A stretch of 64,000 bases of DNA, taken from positions 558,001 to 622,000 of the forward strand of contig NZ_AP024355.1 in the NCBI RefSeq assembly GCF_019704135.1, given 5' to 3'. The notes beneath the pieces were generated by a model. That model searched no databases and was not told where the DNA came from. It saw only the letters and a list, made by a program, of their open reading frames with translations. Shown one piece after another: positions 1-7,324 of the stretch (positions are counted from its first letter, which is position 1; every line of letters starts with the position of its first letter). The position numbers were made by a program, and so were the translations under genes. The stretch is from Desulfuromonas versatilis (lineage in GTDB: Bacteria > Desulfobacterota > Desulfuromonadia > Desulfuromonadales > NIT-T3).

Positions 1-32
1 TGAGCCTGGTGGAGTTTTTGAAGTCCCTCTGA
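1..32 (+). CDS. 3' end of an upstream gene, probably a c-type cytochrome (CcoP-like)
   Basis: Only the last nine codons and the TGA stop (30-32) lie in the window; they read SLVEFLKSL. A short helix of the type LVxFLxSL is the usual last helix of mono-haem c-type cytochrome domains. The next gene is ccoG, which commonly follows ccoNOP, so the end of ccoP or another cytochrome subunit of a cbb3 oxidase is the natural guess. Nine residues cannot prove it. Confidence 0.45.
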   Translation, partial: SLVEFLKSL

Positions 33-81
33 TGAGACGCCAGCATTTTCCAAATCGGGCTGAACAGCGGGGGCGGGCGGC

Positions 82-1332
82 ATGAGCGCGTCTCGTCCCC
101 GGCTGCTCGGCCCCTGGCGGCGGGTCTTTCAATGGGGCACCACCCTGCTGCTGCTGGTGGTGCCCTTCGTGCGCCTGGAGGGGCGCAGCCTGCTGCGCCT
201 CGACATCCCGAGCCTGACCCTCGAGGCCTTCGGCGCGGTCTTTCGGCTGGAGGAACTCTACCTGTTCCTGCTGCTCGGCATCGCCCTGGTGCTGCTGTTT
301 CTGCTGGTGACCCTGGCTTTGGGCCGGGCCTGGTGCGGCTGGGCCTGCCCGCAGACCACCCTGACCGACCTGGCCGAGGGGTTCGCCCGGCGGCTCGGGG
401 TCAAGGTCAAGGCCGGAAAGATGGCGCCCGCCGCCTGGCAGCAGCCGCTGCTGCACGGCTTCTACCTGGCGGTCTCCCTGCTGTTCGCCGCCAACCTGGT
501 CTGGTACTTCATCTCGCCCTATGAATTTTTCCCCCGGCTGCTCTCCGGGGAGCTGGGCGCGGGGGCCTGGGGCACCCTGGCGGTAGTCGGCGGGGCGGTC
601 TACCTCGACCTGGCCCTGGTGCGCCGGCTGATGTGCCGGGAGTTCTGCCCCTACGGCCGCTTCCAGACAGCGCTGGTCGACCCGGGAACCCTCACCCTGC
701 GCTTTCACCCCGACGAGGCCGAGCGCTGCATCCGCTGCGGGGCCTGCGTGCGCGCCTGCCCGGTGGGGATCGACATCCGCCGCGGCTACCAGATCGAGTG
801 CATCAACTGCGGCCGCTGCCTCGACGCCTGCCGCGAGGTGATGGCCCGGCGCGGCCAGCGCGGCATCATCCGCTACACCTTCGGCCTCTCGGGCAAGGGG
901 CTCGGCGCCCTGCTCAACCTGCGCATGCTGCTGGTGGCCGGGGTGTTTCTGGCGGTCTCCCTGGGGCTGGTAACGGCCACCCTGATGCGCCCCGCGGCGA
1001 GCCTCAAGCTGAGCCGTTCCCCGGCCCCGGCCCGGGTGCTGGAGGATGGGCAGCTGGTCAACTTCTTCACCGCGGTGGTCGGCAACCGGGGCACCGAACC
1101 GCAAAGCCTGCGGCTCGCCGCGCGGCTCCCCTCGGGCCTCGCCCTGGAGGTGCGCGGCCAGAACGTTCTTGACCTGGCACCGGGTGAACGTCGTAAAGTG
1201 GAATTCGCGGTACTCGCCCCGGTCTTTGGGGGCGGTTCGCAGCCGTTTCAGATGGTGTTGAACACCCCGGCGGCGCAGGAGGTGGCCCGAAGCGAGGCCC
1301 AGCTGCTGCCGGCCAAGGAAGGATCCCGATGA
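82..1332 (+). CDS. ccoG: CcoG/FixG/RdxA cytochrome c oxidase accessory ferredoxin
   Basis: This is a membrane-bound polyferredoxin needed for cbb3 oxidase assembly, thought to reduce copper for the oxidase. The 416-residue protein has membrane segments near residues 15-30, 58-80, 115-135 and 160-180, and another near 285-305. The NapH-like motif CGWACP (85-90) and CREFCPYGR (185-193) are followed by two classic [4Fe-4S] motifs: CIRCGACVRACP (216-227) and CINCGRCLDAC (240-250). The C-terminal third is an Ig-like periplasmic domain typical of the family. The ATG at 82 is the first in frame. The stop overlaps the next gene's ATG (ATGA, 1329-1332), so the two are translationally coupled. Confidence 0.93.
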   Translation: MSASRPRLLGPWRRVFQWGTTLLLLVVPFVRLEGRSLLRLDIPSLTLEAFGAVFRLEELYLFLLLGIALVLLFLLVTLALGRAWCGWACPQTTLTDLAEGFARRLGVKVKAGKMAPAAWQQPLLHGFYLAVSLLFAANLVWYFISPYEFFPRLLSGELGAGAWGTLAVVGGAVYLDLALVRRLMCREFCPYGRFQTALVDPGTLTLRFHPDEAERCIRCGACVRACPVGIDIRRGYQIECINCGRCLDACREVMARRGQRGIIRYTFGLSGKGLGALLNLRMLLVAGVFLAVSLGLVTATLMRPAASLKLSRSPAPARVLEDGQLVNFFTAVVGNRGTEPQSLRLAARLPSGLALEVRGQNVLDLAPGERRKVEFAVLAPVFGGGSQPFQMVLNTPAAQEVARSEAQLLPAKEGSR

Positions 1333-1787
1333 ACCCTGTTTCGCGACGCAATCCCTGGCCCCTGTGGCTGCTGCTGCTCGGCGCTTTTTTTCTGACCCTG
1401 ACCGCCTGGTCGGTCTACCGCGCCTCGACCCGGGGCAGCGCCGTCACCGATCCCGGCTACTACAGCCACGGGCTCAGGTTCAACGATTCGCTGCTCGAAC
1501 GCCAGGCGGCCGAGGGGCTTGGCTGGAGCGTGGCGACCGCCGTGCAGGACGGCTGGATCCGCGTGCGGCTGAGCGGCCGCGACGGGCTGCCGGTGGCCGG
1601 CGGGGCCGGCGAGGTGGTGATCTTCCGGGTCCGCACCGGCAGCGAGACGCGCCTGGTGCTCCACGAACTCTCGCCCGGGGAGTATGGAGCCCCCCTGCCG
1701 GGTGGCCTGCGCGGCGAGTTCCCCGCCGAAATGAGCCTCGGCCGCGACGGGGCCCGCGTCAGTCGCCGTCTGCAGCTCAATCTCTGA
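1329..1787 (+). CDS. ccoH: FixH/CcoH family cbb3 oxidase assembly protein
   Basis: This 152-residue single-span membrane protein has a transmembrane helix at about residues 10-28 and a periplasmic FixH domain. Family features include the DPGYYSHGLRFND stretch after the helix and the late Arg/Ser-rich beta segments. CcoH helps assemble or stabilise the cbb3 oxidase alongside CcoG, CcoI and CcoS. It overlaps ccoG by 4 bases and is followed by a 31-base gap that contains half of an inverted repeat before ccoI. Confidence 0.85.
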   Translation: MNPVSRRNPWPLWLLLLGAFFLTLTAWSVYRASTRGSAVTDPGYYSHGLRFNDSLLERQAAEGLGWSVATAVQDGWIRVRLSGRDGLPVAGGAGEVVIFRVRTGSETRLVLHELSPGEYGAPLPGGLRGEFPAEMSLGRDGARVSRRLQLNL

Positions 1788-1806
1788 AATCTGGCCGCGG
1801 TTCGCT

Positions 1807-1871
1807 GTTCGACGTTCGATGTTGAAAACGTCGGTCCTCGAACCTCAAACCCCGAACTTCGAACGTCGAAC
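1807..1871. repeat. Inverted repeat at the ccoH-ccoI junction
   Basis: GTTCGACGTTCGA (1807-1819) is repeated as its exact reverse complement at 1859-1871, with further imperfect GTTC-type matches outside and inside both arms. The element spans the space between ccoH and ccoI and covers the only ATG (1819) upstream of the conserved ccoI sequence. It resembles dispersed TTCGA-rich intergenic palindromes, but copy number elsewhere cannot be seen from this window. Confidence 0.7.
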
Positions 1872-4293
1872 CTTGAACTTGGACAACTGCCATCACTGCT
1901 CCCTGCCCATTCCCGCCGGAGAACTGGTTATCGACCGGCATGGCGAGAGCGAGCACCGCTTCTGCTGCCAGGGGTGCCGCGGGGCCTTCCTGATCATTCA
2001 CGGCGCCGGGCTCGGCAGCTACTACCGCAAGCGCCAGGCCGGCCCCGGCGGGATCCCCGAAGAGGCCTACGCCGCGCGCTTCGACGCCGACTACCTGGCG
2101 CGGTTCGTCAGCGAAGGGCCGGAAGGGGCGGAAACCTCCTTTCTGCTCGAGGGGATCCGCTGCGCCTCCTGCGTCTGGCTGGTGGAGAAGATCCTCCAGG
2201 GGCTCGACGGGGTCCGTCAGGCGCGGGTCAACTACGGCACCCACCGCGCCCGGGTCTGCTTCGATCCGGCCCGGGTCACCCCCGCCGAGCTCTACGGGGC
2301 GGTCGGGCGCATCGGCTACCTGCCGCGCCCCTACACCCCCGACGCCCTGCAGCGGGCCGCCGAGCAGGAGCGCCGCTCGTTGCTGGTGCGCTTCGGCACG
2401 GCGTTTTTCCTCTCCATGCAGCTGATGGGCTATTCCCTGGCGCTTTACGCCGGGTATTTCCAGGGGATGGACGCCGCCGCCCGGGAGCTGATCCAGTACT
2501 TCGCCGCCCTGGTGACCACCCCGGTGGTTTTCTACGGCGGCTGGCCGTTTCTGGCCGGGGCGCTGCGCAGCCTGCGCAACCGCGCCCCCAACATGGACCT
2601 GCTCATCACCCTCGGGGTGCTGGCCGCCTACGGCTCGAGCCTCTACGCCCTGGTGGCCGGCGGCGAGGTCTACTTCGACACCGCGGCCATGATCGTGACC
2701 CTGATCCTGGCCGGCCGGCTGTTCGAATCCGCCGCCCGCCGCCGCGCCTCGGCGGGGATCGACCGGCTGCTGCGCCTGGCCCCGGAGACCGCCCGGGTGC
2801 TGCGGGGGGAGCAGACCCTCGAGGTGGCCACCTGCAGCGTGGCGGTGGGTGAGCTGCTGCTGGTGCGCCCCGGGGAGCGTTTCCCCGTGGACGGGGTGAT
2901 TCACAGCGGCGAAACCGAAACCGACGAGGCAGCAGTGACCGGCGAGCCGCTGCCGGTCTGGCGACGCGAGGGCCAGCAGGTCACCGGGGGGACCCTCAAC
3001 CTGAGCGCCGCGGTCAGCGTGCGGGCGACGGCCGGGGCCGCCGAATCCTACGTGGCCCGCATCGCCCGGCTGGTGGAGGAGGCGCAGGCCCGCCGCGCGC
3101 CGGTGCAGCTGCTCGCCGACCGGGTTTCGGCCTTTTTCGTGCCGGTGGTGATGGCGGTGGCCGCCGCCACTTATCTGTACTGGAGCCTGCGCCCCCAGGC
3201 GGCCGTCGAGCCGCTGCTGGCGGCGGTGGCGGTGCTGGTGATCGCCTGCCCCTGCGCCCTGGGGCTGGCTACCCCGACCGCGGTGCTGGTCGCCACCGGC
3301 GCCGCCTCGCGGCGGGGGATCCTGTTTCGCGGCGGCGACGTGCTCGAAGCCACCGGCCGCCTGACTCTGGCGGCCTTCGACAAGACCGGCACCCTGACCC
3401 TGGGGGCGCCGCGGGTGACCGCCGTGCTGCCGGACCTCGGGAGCGAAAAGGAGTTGCTCGCCCTCGCGGTGCGGGCCGAAGCGGGCGCGGCCCATCCCAT
3501 CGCTCGGGGGATTGTCGCCGAGGCGCGCCGGCGGGGGATTGCGACCCCCGGGGCCGACGGGGTCAAGACCCTGCCCGGGCGGGGGGTGGAGCTGGCGCTG
3601 GTCGAAGGGGTGCTGCGGGTGGGGAGCCGGGCCTTTCTCGAGGGCGCCGGGGTGGCAATCGCCGCTGCGCCGGGCGGCCACGCCCTCACCGAGGTGCACG
3701 TCGCGCTTGGCGAGAGCTACCGGGGGGCGATCCACCTGGAAGACCAGCTGCGATCCGATGCCGGGGAGGCGCTTGAGCGAATTAGAAATCTGGGCCTGCG
3801 CAGCGCGCTGCTGACCGGGGATACCCCGGCGGCCGGCCGGCGGCTGGCCGCCTCCCTGCCGCTGGAAGAGGTCCACGGCGGGATGAGCCCCCAGGACAAG
3901 GCCGCCTGGATCGACGCCGCCCGGGGGCGCGGCGAGCGCGTGGTGATGGTCGGCGACGGCATCAACGACGCGCCGGCGCTCAGCGCGGCCGAGGTCGGCT
4001 GCGCCATGGCCGGCGGCACCGATATCGCCCTGGAGAATTCGGACCTGGTGCTGACCCGCCCCGAATTGGGGCGGCTGGTCGAGGCGCTGGCCATCGGCCG
4101 GCGCACCCTGTGGGTCATCCGCCAGAACCTGTTCTGGGCCTTCGCCTACAACCTGGCCGCCCTGCCCCTGGCGGCGGCGGGCAAGCTGGCGCCGATCCAC
4201 GCCGCGGCGGCCATGGCCTTGAGCTCGATCTGCGTGCTCGGCAATTCCCTGCGCCTTGCCGGAACCGGAGCTTTTAAAGGAAAGGAAGGCTAG
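1819..4293 (+). CDS. ccoI: CcoI-type copper-translocating P-type ATPase
   Basis: This P1B-type ATPase is required for copper delivery to cbb3 oxidase (CcoI/FixI group). Numbering from the ATG at 1819, it has an N-terminal CHHC zinc/metal motif (24-27) and a CC-x2-C cluster (49-53). It also has an HMA domain with CASC (115-118), about eight membrane helices, the ion-binding CPC (477-479), the phosphorylated DKTGT (D521) and GDGIND (D713). The start is uncertain: the ATG at 1819 lies inside an inverted repeat and has no Shine-Dalgarno sequence. TTG at 1873 or 1879 would begin just before the conserved CHHC motif and give a product about 20 residues shorter than the 824-residue frame. A good RBS for ccoS sits at its 3' end. 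Confidence 0.92.
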   Translation: MLKTSVLEPQTPNFERRTLNLDNCHHCSLPIPAGELVIDRHGESEHRFCCQGCRGAFLIIHGAGLGSYYRKRQAGPGGIPEEAYAARFDADYLARFVSEGPEGAETSFLLEGIRCASCVWLVEKILQGLDGVRQARVNYGTHRARVCFDPARVTPAELYGAVGRIGYLPRPYTPDALQRAAEQERRSLLVRFGTAFFLSMQLMGYSLALYAGYFQGMDAAARELIQYFAALVTTPVVFYGGWPFLAGALRSLRNRAPNMDLLITLGVLAAYGSSLYALVAGGEVYFDTAAMIVTLILAGRLFESAARRRASAGIDRLLRLAPETARVLRGEQTLEVATCSVAVGELLLVRPGERFPVDGVIHSGETETDEAAVTGEPLPVWRREGQQVTGGTLNLSAAVSVRATAGAAESYVARIARLVEEAQARRAPVQLLADRVSAFFVPVVMAVAAATYLYWSLRPQAAVEPLLAAVAVLVIACPCALGLATPTAVLVATGAASRRGILFRGGDVLEATGRLTLAAFDKTGTLTLGAPRVTAVLPDLGSEKELLALAVRAEAGAAHPIARGIVAEARRRGIATPGADGVKTLPGRGVELALVEGVLRVGSRAFLEGAGVAIAAAPGGHALTEVHVALGESYRGAIHLEDQLRSDAGEALERIRNLGLRSALLTGDTPAAGRRLAASLPLEEVHGGMSPQDKAAWIDAARGRGERVVMVGDGINDAPALSAAEVGCAMAGGTDIALENSDLVLTRPELGRLVEALAIGRRTLWVIRQNLFWAFAYNLAALPLAAAGKLAPIHAAAAMALSSICVLGNSLRLAGTGAFKGKEG

Positions 4294-4295
4294 CC

Positions 4296-4496
4296 GTGCT
4301 CAGTTCGATATTCATCCTCATCGTGCTCTCCCTGTTTCTCGGCACCGGGGTCTGGCTGGTTTTCGTCTGGGCGGTGAAAAAGGGGGAGTTCGACGACGTG
4401 GAAGGCCCCAAGTTCCGCATGCTCGATGAAGAGGAGGGGACCGGTGCCATTGAAGACAAGGAGGTTGGCAATGAGGATTCCGGGAGGAAAAACTAG
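4296..4496 (+). CDS. ccoS: CcoS cbb3 oxidase maturation protein
   Basis: This 66-residue protein has one N-terminal transmembrane helix (about 4-25) followed by the family signature WAVKKGEFDDVEGP at 30-43. CcoS is needed for insertion of cofactors into cbb3 oxidase and normally follows ccoI. The start is GTG at 4296, two bases after the ccoI stop, with an AAAGGAAGG ribosome-binding site at 4279-4289. Its 3' end overlaps the next gene by 26 bases. Confidence 0.9.
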   Translation: MLSSIFILIVLSLFLGTGVWLVFVWAVKKGEFDDVEGPKFRMLDEEEGTGAIEDKEVGNEDSGRKN

Positions 4497-4905
4497 ACAC
4501 GTCCTCGGCCTGGGGCTGCTGCTGGCGGTGCTGCTCTTAAGCGGCCCGGCCGCTGCCGGGGAGGAGGGGCTCACCCGCCTGCAGGCCCGGGGCGACCGGG
4601 GGAGCCTGGCGGTTCTCGAGCTACAGGGGGCGCCGCTGCGCACCATGACCCCGGTCCCCTTCCGCCTGCTGTTGCAGGATGAAGCCGGCCAGCCGCTGAC
4701 CGGGGCCAACCTGAGCTGCGACCTGACCATGCCCGCCATGCCCATGCCGGCCAACCGGCCGGCGGTCTCCGCCGCCGCCGAAGGGTACGCCGGCGAGGCG
4801 ATCTTCACCATGGCCGGCGCCTGGCGCGCCAGCTTCGCGGCGAGCTGGCCCGAGGGGCGGCAGGAGAGCTTCGTGTTCGACATCGAGCAGGTGCTGCTCA
4901 AATGA
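4471..4905 (+). CDS. Secreted FixH/YtkA-like protein with Met-rich motif
   Basis: This 144-residue protein has a signal peptide (hydrophobic 10-25, ending in AAAG) and an Ig-like YtkA/FixH-type domain. The ATG at 4471 was chosen because an AAGGAGG site (4458-4464) precedes it; the longer frame from 4426 runs into ccoS and lacks such a site. Residues near 85-92 read MPAMPMP, a methionine-rich loop of the kind that binds Cu(I) in periplasmic copper carriers. It lies between ccoS and a SafE-like gene and overlaps both, so a role in copper handling for oxidase maturation is plausible but inferred. Confidence 0.7.
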   Translation: MRIPGGKTRHVLGLGLLLAVLLLSGPAAAGEEGLTRLQARGDRGSLAVLELQGAPLRTMTPVPFRLLLQDEAGQPLTGANLSCDLTMPAMPMPANRPAVSAAAEGYAGEAIFTMAGAWRASFAASWPEGRQESFVFDIEQVLLK

Positions 4906-5579
4906 TCGATCCGCTCTTCTCCATGGCCCTGGTGACCGGCCTGCTCGGCACCGGGCACTGCGTCGGCATGTGCGGCTCGGTGGTGGTGGCGCTCTCGCTG
5001 CCCGGCGAGGGGCGCCAGGCCGGAGCGCTGTTTCACCTGCTCTACAACACCGGGCGCCTGGCCACCTATACCCTGGTCGGACTGATTGTCGGCTGGCTCG
5101 GCTCGGCCATCGCCTATACCGATGCCTTTCGTCAGGTCAGCCGGGCGATTCTGGTCGGCTCCGACCTGTTCATCATTCTGCTCGGCCTGGGCAGTGCCGG
5201 GCTGTTTGCCCGCTTCAACCTGATGCGCCTGGAGTTTCCCGGGCCGATGCGGGCCATGAGCCGGGCGGTGCGCGGCCTGCGCGCGCTGCCGCCGCTCTAT
5301 TCGGCGCTGCCGCTGGGGCTGCTGTTCGGTTTTCTCCCCTGCGGCTTTCTCTATGCCATGGCCATCACCGCCGCCCAGAGCGCCGACCCCGGCAAGGGCG
5401 CGCTGACCATGCTCGCCTTCGGCCTGGGGACCGCGCCGGCGCTGCTGGCGGTGGGCGGGGCCGCCCAGTGGCTGAGGAACAAGGCCCAGCAGTGGATGGT
5501 CCGCGGCGCCGGGGCGATGGTGGCGCTGATGGGGCTGACCAACCTCTTGCGGCATCTGCGGATGATGGGGGTCTGGTGA
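4902..5579 (+). CDS. SafE/UreH_2-type membrane protein (cbb3 operon)
   Basis: This 225-residue integral membrane protein has about six helices. It begins with the GTGHCVGMCG motif (14-23) that marks the UreH_2/cytochrome-biogenesis transmembrane family (relatives of DsbD and the sulfite exporter TauE/SafE group), and has a second half with FGFLPCGFLYA. Genes of this family regularly close ccoGHIS operons and are thought to act in copper transport or oxidase assembly. The ATG overlaps the preceding stop (ATGA). A strong terminator follows 12 bases after the stop. Confidence 0.82.
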   Translation: MIDPLFSMALVTGLLGTGHCVGMCGSVVVALSLPGEGRQAGALFHLLYNTGRLATYTLVGLIVGWLGSAIAYTDAFRQVSRAILVGSDLFIILLGLGSAGLFARFNLMRLEFPGPMRAMSRAVRGLRALPPLYSALPLGLLFGFLPCGFLYAMAITAAQSADPGKGALTMLAFGLGTAPALLAVGGAAQWLRNKAQQWMVRGAGAMVALMGLTNLLRHLRMMGVW

Positions 5580-5591
5580 AAAGGCGTGGCC

Positions 5592-5637
5592 GCAAACACA
5601 AACGCCCCGTCGGCATTGACGGGGCGTTTGTGTTTGC
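5592..5637 (+). terminator. Terminator of the cco operon, 20-bp perfect stem
   Basis: Bases 5592-5611 pair perfectly with 5618-5637 around a six-base loop. The core is G/C (CGCCCCGTC) and the outer part is A-rich on the left and T-rich on the right, so it can work as an intrinsic terminator in either direction. It lies directly after the SafE-like gene. Confidence 0.8.
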
Positions 5638-5666
5638 TAGGGAGGAGTGTACGGCATTCTCCTGGA

Positions 5667-5873
5667 AAAACCGCAGCGGCAGATCACCCGTGGAGCCTCG
5701 CCCTGAAAAAAATTTGGTCTCTGAAAGTCGCTTCAGGCTTCCCGCTGCCAAGGCGGGCCTGCACACCACGCTTTACCCGAGATTTGCTGGCTTAGAGTGT
5801 TGACGAGCTTCCCGAAGGGGTGAATTGCGCTGCCGGTTTTCAAGGAGCAACCTTGCCAGGGTTGCTCTTTTTT
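5667..5873 (+). ncRNA. Structured non-coding RNA, candidate 6S RNA, with its own terminator
   Basis: No protein frame is convincing here. The ends 5667-5681 and 5826-5840 pair over about 15 base pairs with two single-base bulges. Inside them TCACCC (5684-5689) pairs with GGGTGA (5818-5823), then comes a large internal loop. The apex is a hairpin of CAGG/CCTG (5734-5737, 5758-5761) plus CCCGC/GCGGG (5741-5745, 5753-5757). A rod of about 174 nt with a closing stem, central bubble and apical hairpin is the 6S RNA architecture. An intrinsic terminator (GAGCAACC 5845-5852 with GGTTGCTC 5860-5867, six Ts) ends the unit. The nearest downstream gene is on the other strand, so it is not a leader. Class assignment is an inference from shape. 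Confidence 0.5.
5842..5873 (+). terminator. Intrinsic terminator of the structured RNA
   Basis: An 8-bp stem, GAGCAACC (5845-5852) with GGTTGCTC (5860-5867), carries a seven-base loop and is followed by TTTTTT (5868-5873). The orientation is plus strand, where no protein gene precedes it after the cco terminator. The remaining 5874-6052 shows no gene. Confidence 0.8.
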
Positions 5874-6052
5874 GTTGCCAATAGCATGCCAACGCAGGGG
5901 CACCTTTCGTGAAGTTGGGACAGGACCCTGTCGGGACCGCCGCCGCTGCCGGACCCGGGCGGGCCCTGTTCGGTTGGGCAAGCCCTCCCGGCGGCAAAGG
6001 TGTCAAAATGATCGACGGGCTGACAAAATATTGACCTGGTAGGGCGGGAGGC

Positions 6053-6583
6053 TCAATGGAGAGGAGGCCTGGCGTCGATGGTGAGGGTTCGCTGGTTGCC
6101 GCGCTGCATGATCTCACGCTTGAGTTGTTCGAACTCCTGCTGGGTGATCAGGTTGCTCTCCAACATCCGGGCGACCCGGTCCAGGTCGCGCACCCGCAGC
6201 GTTTCCGGATCTTCCAGCTGATGAACCTCCTGTGAAATGTCTCGCTCCAGGGCAGGGTGGCCGTTGCCGGGGCTGCCGACCCGGACCGAGGCCAGGCCGC
6301 CGAGAAAGCTGATCTCGAGCGAGCGCCCCTTGAAGGCCGGATCGTTGATGACGTCGCGCAGGCTACGGTTGGTCTGGCGCAGCCGCCGGAAAAACAGGAA
6401 CCCCGAAAGCCCCACCAGCAGCAGACCTCCCAGGACGATCCAGACCATGTACTCGACCACCCCGCGGAAAAATACCACTGCCAGTCCCAGCAGGATGATC
6501 AACACGGCGTGCAGGATCAGCACGAAGTAGGTGATGAAGATGCTCCCCATCAGCCCTTTTTCTTTCGGTTGGTTTTCGGACAT
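6053..6583 (-). CDS. Two-helix membrane protein with SHOCT-like tail
   Basis: I do not recognise a named family for the whole 176-residue protein. It has two hydrophobic helices, near residues 13-36 and 47-67, then a soluble part. It ends in DLDRVARMLESNLITQQEFE, which has the spacing of a SHOCT short C-terminal oligomerisation domain (a helix, then LITxxEFE). The start at 6583 (MSENQPKEKG) was preferred over 6655 because the extra 24 residues are Ser/Lys-rich and unconvincing; the RBS is weak (AAGGCGAG). It stands alone, convergent with the structured RNA. Confidence 0.6.
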   Translation of the reverse strand: MSENQPKEKGLMGSIFITYFVLILHAVLIILLGLAVVFFRGVVEYMVWIVLGGLLLVGLSGFLFFRRLRQTNRSLRDVINDPAFKGRSLEISFLGGLASVRVGSPGNGHPALERDISQEVHQLEDPETLRVRDLDRVARMLESNLITQQEFEQLKREIMQRGNQRTLTIDARPPLH

Positions 6584-6676
6584 CGGGTGACTCGCCTTTT
6601 TCTGCTTCGCTGATTCCCTGCTGGATGGGAAGGTTGCCATTGGGCCGGAGGACATCTTAGCACTTTGCCAACCGGT

Positions 6677-7324
6677 TCAGCCAGTGTCTTGATCCGGCGA
6701 CGGTTTAGTTTGAATGATTTCGGGCAGGCAGCGGGCGGGGTCGGCCGCGGAGCGGGCAGGCCTCTGCCGCCTGGCCCGCCAGGCCAGGATTGTTCCACTC
6801 AGCGCTCCGGCGCCATGGGCCAGGGGGGCTGGTGCAAATGGCTGATCACCCAGCAGCTGCAGCCAGGACCCCCCGCTGAAAAAGTCCCCGATCACCTGGA
6901 GCGCCAGGGCCCCGAGGCAGCCCAGGCAGAGCCAGTGCCTGGGGCCCGCCGCGCCCAGACCGAGCCAGGCAAGGAAGGCGATCTGCGCCGTGGCGATTCC
7001 CGAAAGCCCCCCGTAAAAGGCCATCTGTGGCTGCAGCACCAGCAGGGCCAGGCTGATCGCCAGGGCGGAGCCGGTATACAACGCCCCGGCTGCGCAGCGT
7101 GGGCCCCGTTCAATCGCGGCCCCAGCCAGGGCGACCACCGCCAGGTCCAGCAGCAGGTGACTCGCCGAAAAGTGCACCAGGTGCCCGGAAAGCAGCCGCC
7201 AGAGCTCGCCTTGGCCGATCGCATGGCGGTCGAACACCAGGACCTCGGCCAGGCCCGGCACCAGGTAACTCAGAGAGGCCGCAGCCACCAGCAGCAGGGT
7301 CCAGGCGGGAAGCCTTCGACTCAA
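6677..7324 (-). CDS. rrtA: Rhombosortase (rhomboid-family intramembrane protease)
   Basis: Rhombosortases are compact rhomboid proteases that cut C-terminal GlyGly-CTERM tails of exported proteins. The 215-residue protein has about six helices. It carries GHLVHFSASH (47-56), the nucleophile motif YGGLSG with S108, and the catalytic His of APLAHG (H160). The small size, the HxxxxH pair in helix 2 and the short loops fit rhombosortase rather than the larger GlpG type. Its start overlaps the stop of the upstream gene (ATGA at 7321-7324), which encodes a protein with the matching tail, so enzyme and substrate are co-translated. The last 30 residues are a polar extension. Confidence 0.82.
   Translation of the reverse strand: MSRRLPAWTLLLVAAASLSYLVPGLAEVLVFDRHAIGQGELWRLLSGHLVHFSASHLLLDLAVVALAGAAIERGPRCAAGALYTGSALAISLALLVLQPQMAFYGGLSGIATAQIAFLAWLGLGAAGPRHWLCLGCLGALALQVIGDFFSGGSWLQLLGDQPFAPAPLAHGAGALSGTILAWRARRQRPARSAADPARCLPEIIQTKPSPDQDTG

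Noticed and set aside
1777-4200. 807-residue minus-strand open frame across ccoI
   Set aside because: Same reason: antisense to a well-supported P-type ATPase, with low-complexity composition and no domain.
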